Positions 33,765 through 43,496 of a DNA stretch of 64,000 bases are shown piece after piece. A model generated the notes under the pieces. That model was not told where the DNA came from. It did no database searches and saw only the letters and a program-made list of their open reading frames with translations. The position numbers and the translations under genes are program-made. The DNA comes from Alkalibacterium sp. AK22. GTDB taxonomy: Bacteria; Bacillota; Bacilli; Lactobacillales; Carnobacteriaceae_A. Where the stretch lies: the NCBI RefSeq assembly GCF_000585255.1, contig NZ_JANL01000029.1:46782-110781 (forward strand). The letters are read 5' to 3'. Numbering within the stretch: the stretch's first letter is position 1; every line of letters begins with the position of its first letter.

Positions 33765-34742
33765 ATGTCATCAAGTTTAAGTAAATTTAGCAAAAACGAA
33801 AGTAGTGTTCAGAAAAAGAATCACAATACTGTTTCTTCCGATAATATAGCGGTAAAAAACAAAGGCATGGGAAAGCTGGAAAGAAATAGAGTAATTATGA
33901 GTTGGACCTTCGTCATTATTCCAACTTTCTTTATACTCTTATTTTATTTCTATCCGATGGTTCAAGCGTTTTGGCTGTCACTTCATACCGGTGCAGGGGT
34001 TAATTTGACGTTTACAGGCTTCGATAACTACCGGCGTCTTTTTAGCGATCAAGCGTTTATCGCAGCGTTGACCAACACATTTATTTTTTTAGTTTTTCAA
34101 ATACCCTTGATGATTATTTTAGCGTTAGTCTTTTCAGTTATCTTGAATCAAAAGACACTGAAGCTAAAAGGAATATTTAGAACGCTTGTATTTCTTCCAT
34201 CAATCACCTCGCTTGTTGCTTACTCGCTAGTTTTTAGGTATCTATTCTCTAATAATGGAATAGTAAACCAAATCCTTATGGGGATAAATTTAATTGACAG
34301 CCCTGTTCTCTGGCTCGGCGATCCTTTTTGGGCACGTGTGTTAATCATTATTGCAATCACTTGGAGATGGACAGGATACAATATGATTTTTTACTTGTCA
34401 GCACTGCAAAACGTGAGTCCAAGTATTTATGAAGCCGCCAGAATCGATGGTGCTAGCGCAGTACAACAGTTCTTTAAGATAACGATACCTATGCTTAGAC
34501 CCGTCATCCTCTTTACCTCCATCACTTCTACTATTGGAACGCTCCAATTGTTTGATGAACCGATGAACTTAACAGGTGGGGGACCAGGAAATGCTACAAC
34601 GACCCTATCTCAATATATTTATAATTTATCGTTTCAGTTCACACCGAACTTTGGATACGCCTCGGCCGTTTCCTATACTATAGTCGTATTTGTAGTTATC
34701 TTATCTGCTATACAATTTAGACTGGGGAGAGAGAGAAAATGA
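33765..34742 (+). CDS. Sugar ABC transporter permease (MalF-type)
   Basis: Permease of 325 residues with six main transmembrane segments after a long hydrophilic N-terminus of about 45 residues. The EAA loop for ATPase contact is EAARIDGASAVQQFFKITIP. ATG after AAAAGGGGG. It overlaps the next permease by four bases (ATGA). Substrate as for the binding protein, likely a galactoside. Confidence 0.92.
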   Translation: MSSSLSKFSKNESSVQKKNHNTVSSDNIAVKNKGMGKLERNRVIMSWTFVIIPTFFILLFYFYPMVQAFWLSLHTGAGVNLTFTGFDNYRRLFSDQAFIAALTNTFIFLVFQIPLMIILALVFSVILNQKTLKLKGIFRTLVFLPSITSLVAYSLVFRYLFSNNGIVNQILMGINLIDSPVLWLGDPFWARVLIIIAITWRWTGYNMIFYLSALQNVSPSIYEAARIDGASAVQQFFKITIPMLRPVILFTSITSTIGTLQLFDEPMNLTGGGPGNATTTLSQYIYNLSFQFTPNFGYASAVSYTIVVFVVILSAIQFRLGRERK

Positions 34743-35572
34743 AAAATCAAGAAACAATGAAAAAAGTGTTTATGTATAGTTTTCTTATCCTAACGTCTGT
34801 GATGTTTTTCTTTCCGTTTTATTTTTTAATCATTAGTATCACGAATCCTTCAATAGATATTACAAGAGGAAGACTGCTTCCTGGGACACACTTTATTGAA
34901 AACTTTCGAACGATGATAGAGACATCACTGCTATCCAGAGCAGTCATTAATTCAACGATTGTCTCCTTTGGACAGACGATTCTCTCTATATTCGTGTCTT
35001 CATTAGCAGGTTATGGGTTTGAAGTTCATAAAAGTCGGGGGAAAGAGATTGTTTACAATATGGTTCTGTTGTCCATGATGATTCCTTTTGCAGCGTTAAT
35101 GGTTCCATTATTCCGACTTTTTGGAACTATATCAGAAGTCGCACCTATATTTGGAATAGACACCCTTTTCGGAGTCATTCTCCCTTACGTTTCTACTGCT
35201 TTCTTGATTTTCTTTTTTAGACAAAACACAAAAATGTTTCCTAAAGAATTGTTAGAAGCTGGACGTATAGACGGTCTATCTGAGTTAGGTTTGTTTTTGA
35301 AAATATATATGCCAACAATGAAAACAACCTATGCGGCTGCCGGTATTGTCACTTTTATGGGGGCTTGGAATAACTTCCTGTGGCCACTAGTCATACTACA
35401 GTCACCAAGAAATTTCACCGTACCTCTTGTAATTTCAGCTATGGGATCTGGATATTTAATTGATTTTGGGGCAGTCATGATCGCCATATTCTTCACAACG
35501 ATACCAACAGCCATCATATTCTTCGTGCTGCAGAAACATTTTGTTGCCGGAATGGTTGGCTCGATTAAATAG
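34739..35572 (+). CDS. Sugar ABC transporter permease (MalG-type)
   Basis: Second permease, 277 residues, six transmembrane segments. The EAA loop is LEAGRIDGLSELGLFLKIYM. It forms the heterodimeric channel with the preceding gene. Translation is coupled through a 4-base overlap. It is the last gene of the galactoside cluster and is followed by a strong terminator. Confidence 0.92.
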   Translation: MKNQETMKKVFMYSFLILTSVMFFFPFYFLIISITNPSIDITRGRLLPGTHFIENFRTMIETSLLSRAVINSTIVSFGQTILSIFVSSLAGYGFEVHKSRGKEIVYNMVLLSMMIPFAALMVPLFRLFGTISEVAPIFGIDTLFGVILPYVSTAFLIFFFRQNTKMFPKELLEAGRIDGLSELGLFLKIYMPTMKTTYAAAGIVTFMGAWNNFLWPLVILQSPRNFTVPLVISAMGSGYLIDFGAVMIAIFFTTIPTAIIFFVLQKHFVAGMVGSIK

Positions 35573-36394
35573 AAGACTATGGATGAGTTACAATGATGAA
35601 CAGAAAGTCAATGCGCATGGTCGTTTTATAGAATAAAGCATTCTTAGCAGCAGTCAGTCATCACTTTCAGATGGGTGACTGCTGCTGTTTTGTTTGATTT
35701 TTTAATCAAGCAGAACTGATTCTAAGCTGATCTAGATTGCAGTCAGACTGCTTCCTTTTCTGTTAGAAGCAGAGCGCCTATACCGTCGTTTTACAGACTT
35801 ATATATAGTCTAACTAAGGTGCGTAAAAGACTATCATACATATTTAGAGGACTTTAAGAGGCTTATTGAGTGAAAACTATTCATCAGTTCTATATAATGT
35901 GAGTATAAAAAATAACTAGCCTGATATGTATGGGTAAGTGTGATTTAGCAGTAAGTGTATCATTATTTTGTCTTTATCATTCATATCATCTGGTTTCAAG
36001 CAGTCAGCTACTTTTAAAACAGCTACAAATAAAAATCCTTGATTTTAAATGTTTTACTGGAAATGTTCCTTAATAAAATGTACTATGTAGTTAAATCTTT
36101 GGTAAGCTATGCATGATGAATTAGTTTTACCCCAAATTCCTCTAATATTCATCCTTAATTCACGCTCTAGCCTCTACCAAGGCGACATGTATGCCTTGAC
36201 GTTTGTCCTCCTTTACACCCTCTTTTAACCCAATGACTCCTCATTACAGTTAAGTCTGCAGCACGGTAGCCTCATACAGTTCAATCGCATCCATCACTTT
36301 CTGACTAATAGGCAATACGCCTAAACTTATGACAATCAGAAAAACAAGCTCTTTTGCTTTGTTTTGGTTCTTTGTTATCAGGGGGGGTAAGCAT
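35573..36394. other. Long intergenic region between galactoside and second polysaccharide loci
   Basis: Holds a terminator at 35647-35693 and then about 700 bases without an intact gene. On the minus strand, two short stretches look like decayed coding sequence: ISLGVLPISQKVMDAIELYE read from about 36330 down, and LKEGVKEDKRQGIHVALVEA read near 36228-36169. They are in different frames and interrupted by stops. The second resembles the charged C-terminal tails of Rpn/PD-(D/E)XK transposase-like proteins, but this is weak. Confidence 0.4.
35647..35693 (+). terminator. Rho-independent terminator of the galactoside operon
   Basis: AGCAGCAGTCA at 35647-35657 pairs with TGACTGCTGCT at 35677-35687, with an inner CATC/GATG pairing and a GTTTTG tail. 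Confidence 0.82.
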
Positions 36395-37765
36395 ATGAAC
36401 CCGATTGACTTGAATTATGCCTTTCGCAATAAAATAGGTTTATTGAATGACAGAAGTTATTTTTATTTTTTGTGTTTCACCACACTCGTCTATAATATAG
36501 GCAGTATTTTTAATTCCACAGGTCTTACCACTCTATCTTTCTTCGCTTTATCTCTTCTCTGTGTCGTATCTACTATAAATCAACTCACTTACACCTTATA
36601 CTTCTTCACTCCTATGTATCTCTATTTAGTAATTGGGACCTTTCCACTTTACAATGTGATCATCCTGCTGCTGCTTCTGAAACGCTTGCTTGACAGTGAT
36701 TTTCACTTAAATGTATTGTTTTCTTTTCTCCTTATTTCGGTCATATCAATCGAAGTGATTCACCTGATTGCTTCCGGAACCGTTCCAACCTTTAATACGA
36801 TTAAATTATTTCTGATTATCTTTCTTATCGGCTTGCATTTGTTCGAGACACCTAGCGGGTATTCAAACGCCTTGGGGATAAGGTTTTTAGGAGCAGGGAC
36901 ATTTTTATACGCAGTAACTTTCCTATGGCTGAATCAGAATATTGTTGTAACAGATTCCTTTCGTTTTGGAGGATTGGGAGAATTGGATCCCAATACCTAT
37001 GGCTTATATAACTTACTTGCGATTGCTCTGATTGCTCAGAACTTACTGATAAAAAGAAACAGAAAATTCAGTTATTTTTCAGGCTTGATGATTATTGGAG
37101 TTGTGCTGATTGCAGGGGCTCTGACTTTATCAAAAACCTATTTTTTGACATCCATAGGAATAACTGTAGTGTTTCTTATCGCGACTTTAAATAACAAAAA
37201 GCAGTTTTTTGTATCGATGACGATATTAAGCCTGGGCGGATTTTTGCTGAGTCGTAGCGCTTATGTGGTAACGACGATTGAAAAAATCCTTTACCGCTTT
37301 GAAATTGGAAGAAGGGCGGGTGATATTACAACGGGAAGAACATTTATCTATAACAACTACATGGAATATCTCCATGATCACATCCAAACAGTCATATTTG
37401 GAGAGGGAATGTATTCTTACATGAATAATTTTGAAATAAGACCGCACAACACGATTATTGAACTGATTATGTCCTGGGGAATAGTAGGAGGAATCGTCTT
37501 CATTTGTTTGTTTATTGCCGGTGCCAGCAAGTACCGGATGAGATTTGAAGAGCCCGAAAGCATCAAATTACTCAGTTTTATCCCGTTGATGCTACTCCTT
37601 ATATACAGCCAGTCGCTGACCTTGCTTTACCAGGAGGCCACTTATGTGTATATTGTTATTTCAGTAATGGCCATTCTTGGGAATAGCGAAGTGGCAGAGT
37701 CCCAGGAGCTGCAGATGAACAAAGCAGCCGATTCCCCCGTAATCTTGCGAAATCAGTATCGATGA
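36395..37765 (+). CDS. wzy: O-antigen/exopolysaccharide polymerase (Wzy-like)
   Basis: Membrane protein of 456 residues with about eleven hydrophobic segments and a large outer loop around residues 310-360 (RTFIYNNYMEYLHDHIQTVI), followed by IRPHNTIIELIMSWGIVGG, the O-antigen ligase/polymerase pattern. Start ATG 36395 is preceded by GGGGGGG; the frame extends 22 codons upstream without a site. It heads the second polysaccharide locus, which is less AT-rich than the first. Call rests on topology and context, as Wzy sequences vary widely. Confidence 0.75.
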   Translation: MNPIDLNYAFRNKIGLLNDRSYFYFLCFTTLVYNIGSIFNSTGLTTLSFFALSLLCVVSTINQLTYTLYFFTPMYLYLVIGTFPLYNVIILLLLLKRLLDSDFHLNVLFSFLLISVISIEVIHLIASGTVPTFNTIKLFLIIFLIGLHLFETPSGYSNALGIRFLGAGTFLYAVTFLWLNQNIVVTDSFRFGGLGELDPNTYGLYNLLAIALIAQNLLIKRNRKFSYFSGLMIIGVVLIAGALTLSKTYFLTSIGITVVFLIATLNNKKQFFVSMTILSLGGFLLSRSAYVVTTIEKILYRFEIGRRAGDITTGRTFIYNNYMEYLHDHIQTVIFGEGMYSYMNNFEIRPHNTIIELIMSWGIVGGIVFICLFIAGASKYRMRFEEPESIKLLSFIPLMLLLIYSQSLTLLYQEATYVYIVISVMAILGNSEVAESQELQMNKAADSPVILRNQYR

Positions 37766-37824
37766 TTTGCTTGTCAGCTCACGAGGCTCAGTTGATTTAA
37801 AAATTGTAGAAAGAAGGGTGAGAA

Positions 37825-38901
37825 ATGAAGGTCCTTCATGTGCTTTACACCAATAAGCTCTCCGGGGCAGAAAATGTGGCAGGAGATATCTGCATGATGG
37901 TGGATGAGAATTTTGAGATGGCTTATTGTTCCTTAAATGGTCCGATTGCTGCTGCTTTAGCCGACAGGGGTATCCGTTTTCTACCGCTTGCCTCCTTCAC
38001 GTACCGTGAACTAAAAAAAGTTATTCACTCCTTTAGCCCAGATGTCATACATGCCCATGATGTCAGAGCCACTGTTTTGGTGTCGCTGGTCGCTGGACCT
38101 ATTCCATTCATTTCACACTTGCACGTAAATAATGGAGACATGAACAGACCTTCACGTAAAGCTTTTTTATACAAGTGGGCAGTAAGAAAAGCAGCTAAGG
38201 TTATTGCTGTTTCCGACAGCTGTTTTGCAGACTACGTGTATAATCAGGACATAAAAAATAAGACGGATATTTTAAAGAATATCATCTACCCAAATCGCCT
38301 AAATACATTAGCGGCCTATGATACCAATGACTATACATTCGATTTTATTTTTGTCGGTCGTTTAACAGATCAGAAAGATCCTGAGCGCATGGCCAAAGTA
38401 GCTTCAGAGGTGTTAAAAGCAGTTCCAAGTAGTCAATTTGGCGTGATTGGTGAAGGGGATATGAGAAAAGCAATGGAGAGTGTTTTTGAACAAGAAAAAG
38501 TCAGACACCAGGTTACATTTACCGGGCGTCTTGCCTATCCATATAAGGCCATGCAGTCATCAAGCTGTCTGCTGATGTGTTCAAAATTCGAAGGAACCCC
38601 CATCGCTGCATTGGAGGCGATGGCATTCAAATTACCTATTGTCTCTACACCCGTAGACGGGATGCAGGACTTAGTCACTCATGAGGAAACAGGATTCTTA
38701 TATGCTGATGATGCCAATCTCAGTCGAGCGGTGGTCCGATTAGTGACATCTGAAGACTTGAGAAATGAAATGGGAGAAAAAAGCTACCATTTATATACAA
38801 AACTGAATGACCATGAACAATATAAAATGCAGATAGAACAGTTGTATCGTGAGGTTGCTGATCAAAGCTCACTCATACGAAGAGCGGAGGTTCCCTCATG
38901 A
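37825..38901 (+). CDS. Family 4 glycosyltransferase
   Basis: GT4 enzyme of 358 residues. N-terminal VLHVLYTNKLSGAENVAGDI contains the GxE/N loop; the donor domain has FIFVGRLTDQKDPERM and the EX7E motif FEGTPIAALEAMAFK. It overlaps the next gene by four bases. It probably adds a sugar to the lipid-linked unit of the second polymer. Specificity unknown. Confidence 0.88.
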   Translation: MKVLHVLYTNKLSGAENVAGDICMMVDENFEMAYCSLNGPIAAALADRGIRFLPLASFTYRELKKVIHSFSPDVIHAHDVRATVLVSLVAGPIPFISHLHVNNGDMNRPSRKAFLYKWAVRKAAKVIAVSDSCFADYVYNQDIKNKTDILKNIIYPNRLNTLAAYDTNDYTFDFIFVGRLTDQKDPERMAKVASEVLKAVPSSQFGVIGEGDMRKAMESVFEQEKVRHQVTFTGRLAYPYKAMQSSSCLLMCSKFEGTPIAALEAMAFKLPIVSTPVDGMQDLVTHEETGFLYADDANLSRAVVRLVTSEDLRNEMGEKSYHLYTKLNDHEQYKMQIEQLYREVADQSSLIRRAEVPS

Positions 38902-39977
38902 AAACGGTGGCTGTACTTGTCCCTACAATGGCAGGCGGAGGTGCAGAAAGAGTAGTGGCTACGTTAGTAAGGACAATCAATAGAGAAAAGTTTCGTATTC
39001 ACCTGATTTTAGTAAGAGCAGAAGGGCCTTACATGGAGCTGCTGCCTGATACTATTAAAATAACCAGTTTAAATGCCGGGCATGTAAGATACGCGTTAAT
39101 CAAGCTGACAAATGTGCTGAACACTGTTCAGCCGGACATCGTTTTTTCAACACTGGATGAACTTAATTTGGGGCTTGTCCTAATTAAGCCCTTCCTAAGA
39201 AAAAAACCTAAAATTATCTTGAGAGAAGCCAATACTCCTTCAAAATCCCTCAGCACCTTATCTCCATTAAAAAAGAAAAGTGTATTGTTTTTGTACACCC
39301 ACTTTTACCCCCGAGCCGATCTCATCATCGCCCAGTGCATGGCGATGAGAGCAGATATACTCCATACCTACAAGCTTTCTTCTGAGAAAGTCACTCATAT
39401 CTATAACCCCCTTGATATAGATACCATTATTAAGCAATCGTTTGAAGGTAATCCTTACCCAGAAGGGCTCATTCACCTCTTGGCTGTGGGCAGATTGAGT
39501 TATCAGAAAGGGTTTGACATTCTTTTAGAGGCTGTAAGGATAGTGTTACAAACAGAACCAACTGTTCACTTGACGGTCATCGGTGAAGGTAGTCTAAAGC
39601 AAGAATTGAGCACTCTTTCAGAAAAATTGGAAATTGATCAGCATGTTCAATTTTTGGGGTTCAAAAAGAATCCTTATCCCTATTATCGCTATGCAGATGC
39701 CTATATTTTGTCTTCAAGATGGGAAGGCTTCCCTAATTCGCTTTTGGAAGCTCTTGCATGCGGAACTAAAGTGGTGGCTACTGACTGTCCAAGTGGACCG
39801 AGAGAAATACTTCTGGACAATGCGTACGGTACTTTGGTTCCAGCAAGTGATCCACAGGCACTGGCCGAGGGGATTCTTCATACCATTAAAAGTAAAAATA
39901 AAAGTGGAAAGCGAGCTGAAGCTTACCGTGTCGAGGCAATTATTGAAGAATATGAAAAAGTCTTTAATACAGTGTAA
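38898..39977 (+). CDS. Family 4 glycosyltransferase
   Basis: GT4 enzyme of 359 residues. Opens VAVLVPTMAGGGAERVVATL (the GGAER loop), has AVGRLSYQKGFDILLEA in the donor domain and EX7E in WEGFPNSLLEALACG. Overlaps the upstream gene by four bases and precedes the third GT4 by about 45 bases. Specificity unknown. Confidence 0.89.
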   Translation: MKTVAVLVPTMAGGGAERVVATLVRTINREKFRIHLILVRAEGPYMELLPDTIKITSLNAGHVRYALIKLTNVLNTVQPDIVFSTLDELNLGLVLIKPFLRKKPKIILREANTPSKSLSTLSPLKKKSVLFLYTHFYPRADLIIAQCMAMRADILHTYKLSSEKVTHIYNPLDIDTIIKQSFEGNPYPEGLIHLLAVGRLSYQKGFDILLEAVRIVLQTEPTVHLTVIGEGSLKQELSTLSEKLEIDQHVQFLGFKKNPYPYYRYADAYILSSRWEGFPNSLLEALACGTKVVATDCPSGPREILLDNAYGTLVPASDPQALAEGILHTIKSKNKSGKRAEAYRVEAIIEEYEKVFNTV

Positions 39978-40024
39978 TGTTCACCACACTAGAGCCAGCG
40001 TACAGCTAGACAGGAGGAAAAGGT

Positions 40025-41161
40025 ATGAAACAGAAAATTATTCAATTAATTGGTCATCTCCAAATGGGAGGAGCAGAATCACTTGTTACCGAATATGGGA
40101 TGCAAATTGACCGGTCAGCTTTTGAACTGATTGTTGTCACACTAGAAAAAGAGCACCACACCTCAAACGAAAAAAAACTCAAACAAGCCGACATTCGAGT
40201 CATTTACTTGGGTGATGAGCTGCTGTTTCCCAACTCAACCAGACTGTTGGCCAGGCTGGTTCATAAAATGCAGCGTTATTACCGATGGAACAAACGGGTA
40301 AAGAAAGAACAGCCCCATATTATCCATTCCCACTTGCAAACCAATGAGTATTTAATACCTTTACCTACAAAAAAGAGAAATATTCAGCTTTTTCATACAC
40401 TGCATAATGAGGTTGATGTCCACTTCAGAAAATCACAGAAAGTATACAGATGGTCTACCCGATACTGCATCAAACACAAGCAAATGCAGCTGATTGCTTT
40501 ACATCATAAAATGATGGATGAGGCTAAGGAACTGTTTGATACGGACAGTGTGCTAGTGTTGCACAATGGAATCAACAGCAAGCGTTTTGAGATACCTGCT
40601 TTCGACTCGATGGATAAAAAAAAGCAATTGAATATCCCTGAAGAAACAAAGGTTATTGGACATATCGGAAGATTTACAGAGCAGAAAAACCACCTGTTTT
40701 TACTAGATATATTTAAGGAATGTCAAAGGCGTCATCCCCTAACTCATTTGCTGCTTATCGGCAGTGGGGAAAAAAGAGGGGAGATTGAACGCAAGATCAG
40801 ACACATGCAGTTAAATTCGCATGTGACTATTTTAGAAAATCGGGCAGATATTCCTGAACTAATGAAAGTAATGGATGTGTTTCTGTTTCCTTCTCTGTTT
40901 GAGGGCTTTCCCATTGTCTTACTTGAAGCTCAGGCAGCCGGTGTAAGGTGTGTGGTGTCTGATAAGATAACGTCTGAAGTCTGCATCACTAATCTTATCC
41001 AAACGTGTTCACTAGCTGATTCGGTTGATTTGTGGGCAGAAGCTGTACTCACCCCTCAAAAAACCTCTAATGACACCTACAGGCTTGATCAGTTTGATAT
41101 AAGTGAAATTATCTTGGAGTTGCAAAAACTGTATACAAGTACAGCTTCCATACACTTCTAA
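40025..41161 (+). CDS. Family 4 glycosyltransferase (EpsF-like)
   Basis: GT4 enzyme of 378 residues with strong AGGAGG-type site before the ATG. N-terminus IIQLIGHLQMGGAESLVTEY, donor domain IGHIGRFTEQKNHLFLLDIF and EX7E motif FEGFPIVLLEAQAAG. The overall pattern is close to EpsF-type enzymes that add galactose or GlcNAc, but that is a weak indication. Confidence 0.88.
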   Translation: MKQKIIQLIGHLQMGGAESLVTEYGMQIDRSAFELIVVTLEKEHHTSNEKKLKQADIRVIYLGDELLFPNSTRLLARLVHKMQRYYRWNKRVKKEQPHIIHSHLQTNEYLIPLPTKKRNIQLFHTLHNEVDVHFRKSQKVYRWSTRYCIKHKQMQLIALHHKMMDEAKELFDTDSVLVLHNGINSKRFEIPAFDSMDKKKQLNIPEETKVIGHIGRFTEQKNHLFLLDIFKECQRRHPLTHLLLIGSGEKRGEIERKIRHMQLNSHVTILENRADIPELMKVMDVFLFPSLFEGFPIVLLEAQAAGVRCVVSDKITSEVCITNLIQTCSLADSVDLWAEAVLTPQKTSNDTYRLDQFDISEIILELQKLYTSTASIHF

Positions 41162-41181
41162 TGGAAGGAGGCGAAGTGACA

Positions 41182-42708
41182 GTGGAGATAGGCAGAAAAA
41201 AAGCCACCATTCAAAATGCAGTCTTTGAATTTTCATATCAACTGGTGATGATCAGTTTTGGTTTCATCATTCCTCGGTTGTTTCTGACATACTATGGACC
41301 AACGATTCATGGCCTGACTTCTTCAATTACAAACGTGATGAGCTATGTGCTGCTTTTAAATGCAGGTTTGAATACGGCGTCTATCCAGGCTCTTTACGAT
41401 CCTCTAAACAAAAAAGACATTAGACGGTTGAATGAAATATTAAACGCGATTCGGCAATATTACATTCAAACAGGCATGGCCTTTACTGCTTCCGTTGTCC
41501 TTCTAGCTTTGATCCTTCCTTATTTTATTCCTGAAGTCCCTGTCAATATTGTCTTCTGGCTAATGCTCGTCATGGGAATGCAGAGCACGCTAACATCGTT
41601 TCTGATCAGCAAACATACTGTTTTGCTGCAAGCAGATCAAAAGCTCTATGTAGCGACTCTGTTTAACATAGTGGCTCTTGTGCTCAGAGGGGTAATCCAG
41701 ATTCTGCTTATACGCCGGGCTAGTTCAGTTATTCTAGTACAGGCTATTCCTACAATCGCGATCCTTGTCGTCATGCTGCTGCAGAATCACTATGTTAAAC
41801 GACATTACAAAGGATTGGATAAACAGGTGAAAGGAGACAAGAGAGCACTGTCTAAACGCTGGTCAGCCTTTCTTCATCAGATTGCGGGTCTCGTGGTAAA
41901 CAATACAGATATTCTGATTTTGACGATTGTCACAGGGGACATGGTTCTGGTCAGCATTTACGCAGTGTACCAGTTAGTGTTTTCTCACCTCTATAGTTTA
42001 ATGAAAACAGTTTTTGCTCAAGGAAGTGTCGCAAGTTTTGGAAGTTTGATGCTTACACAGGATAGAGAGGCGTTAAAGTCGAACTATGAATTGTATGAAT
42101 TTTTATACTTTAGTGTTGTTACAGTCATTTACTCGGTCACTTCCATCATGATTTTGCCTTTTGTCAGGCTCTATACTGCAGGAGCCAATGACGTTTCCTA
42201 CAGTAATCCTACAATAGCCTTATTGTTCGTGGCCATCGGGATAGCAAATAATCTTCGGGTCCCAGGTGACACGCTAATCAATGCAGGGGGATATTTCAAG
42301 GAAACGCAATGGAGGGCAATGTTAGAAGCTGCTATCAACTTGCTAGTGTCGCTGATGCTAATTCAACGCATGGGAATTTATGGATTACTCGTGGGAACGA
42401 TGGCATCATTTGGATACAGGACAATTGACATTATTTTATTCTCAAACAGGCAGATCCTAAAGCAGACAGCTAGAAAGACGTTTTACAGGGCGGCAAAGGT
42501 TATCCTCATTGTTTTGTTAAATGTCAGCGTATTTACCCTTCTCTTCCCTCTAAATATAGTGACGTGGCTCGATTGGATTCTTTCAAGTATCTATACGGGT
42601 ATATTCTCAGTCGCAACTGCTGCTGTTTTTAGCCTAATATTTGAGAAGAAAAGCTACCACTTGTTGACTTATTCGCTCAAACAGATGCTCAAACTTAAAG
42701 CAAGCTAA
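41182..42708 (+). CDS. wzx: Polysaccharide flippase (Wzx-like)
   Basis: Membrane protein of about 508 residues with some 12-14 hydrophobic segments, resembling the flippase at 18202 in layout (ATIQNAVFEFSYQLVMISFG, then FLTYYGPTIHGLTSSITNVM). GTG at 41182 is chosen because AGGAGG lies ten bases before it; GTG 41176 and ATG 41161 share the frame, and the ATG overlaps the stop of the upstream gene but has no site. It would export the second polymer's repeat unit for the Wzy at 36395. Confidence 0.84.
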   Translation: MEIGRKKATIQNAVFEFSYQLVMISFGFIIPRLFLTYYGPTIHGLTSSITNVMSYVLLLNAGLNTASIQALYDPLNKKDIRRLNEILNAIRQYYIQTGMAFTASVVLLALILPYFIPEVPVNIVFWLMLVMGMQSTLTSFLISKHTVLLQADQKLYVATLFNIVALVLRGVIQILLIRRASSVILVQAIPTIAILVVMLLQNHYVKRHYKGLDKQVKGDKRALSKRWSAFLHQIAGLVVNNTDILILTIVTGDMVLVSIYAVYQLVFSHLYSLMKTVFAQGSVASFGSLMLTQDREALKSNYELYEFLYFSVVTVIYSVTSIMILPFVRLYTAGANDVSYSNPTIALLFVAIGIANNLRVPGDTLINAGGYFKETQWRAMLEAAINLLVSLMLIQRMGIYGLLVGTMASFGYRTIDIILFSNRQILKQTARKTFYRAAKVILIVLLNVSVFTLLFPLNIVTWLDWILSSIYTGIFSVATAAVFSLIFEKKSYHLLTYSLKQMLKLKAS

Positions 42709-42737
42709 AAATGATAGCCCATCAAAGGAGAATTCTT

Positions 42738-43481
42738 ATGGATAAAGATATTACCTTGATTGAAGTGCTGCAGCTATTCAAAAAAAGACTGAAAATTATT
42801 GTAGGAGCCAGTCTAATAGGCTTATTGTTCATGATTGTATACTCCTTTATGCTGGCAGTACCTCAATACAGCTCAACCACTCAGCTGCTTGTTAATCGGT
42901 CGCAACTGGGAGAGGATATAAGAGAGAGTGATATATATACCAACCTTCAGTTAATCAATACCTATAGAGACATTATTCAAAGTCCCATTGTCCTAGACGA
43001 GGTTCAAGACAATTTAGACCTTAACATGGGCTACACTGAACTAAGTGAACGAATTGAAATCAGTACAACAGACACGTCTCAGGTCTTTTCAATACATGTG
43101 AGAGCTGACAGTCCTAATCAGGCCGCAAGTATTGCTAATAACATAGCAGAAACGTTTCGTATCAAAATCAATGAGATCATGAATGTACAAAATGTCACGA
43201 TTATTTCTCAAGGGATTCCAAATACGGACCCTGTCTCTCCCAATATTATGCTTAATCTGACGCTAGGATTTATGCTGGGACTCTTTGCTGGTTTAGGATT
43301 AAGCTTCTTGCTGGAACTGATGGATAACACAATTAAATCAGACCAGTACATCTCTGACCAGCTGGGATGGTCAAATCTTGGTCAAATAAACGAAGTGACC
43401 TCAAGAGAGATGAAACAGTTTAAACAGCCTTCGGGAATAGAGCAAGGGACTTACCCGCCTAGGGTCAAGAGTAGAATATAG
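42738..43481 (+). CDS. Polysaccharide co-polymerase (Wzz/CpsC-like)
   Basis: Chain-length determinant and kinase activator of 247 residues. Two membrane segments flank an outer domain: residues about 20-40 (IVGASLIGLLFMIVYSFML) and about 175-200, the latter preceded by the proline motif DPVSPN. ATG 42738 is taken because AAGGAG precedes it by seven bases; the frame opens 9 codons earlier. The cytoplasmic tail probably contacts the BY-kinase encoded 15 bases downstream. Confidence 0.88.
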   Translation: MDKDITLIEVLQLFKKRLKIIVGASLIGLLFMIVYSFMLAVPQYSSTTQLLVNRSQLGEDIRESDIYTNLQLINTYRDIIQSPIVLDEVQDNLDLNMGYTELSERIEISTTDTSQVFSIHVRADSPNQAASIANNIAETFRIKINEIMNVQNVTIISQGIPNTDPVSPNIMLNLTLGFMLGLFAGLGLSFLLELMDNTIKSDQYISDQLGWSNLGQINEVTSREMKQFKQPSGIEQGTYPPRVKSRI

Positions 43482-43496
43482 AGAGGAGTAAAGATA

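Noticed and set aside
39634..40110. Plus-strand frame of 158 codons
   Set aside because: It overlaps two GT4 genes in another frame; its codons lack any family pattern.
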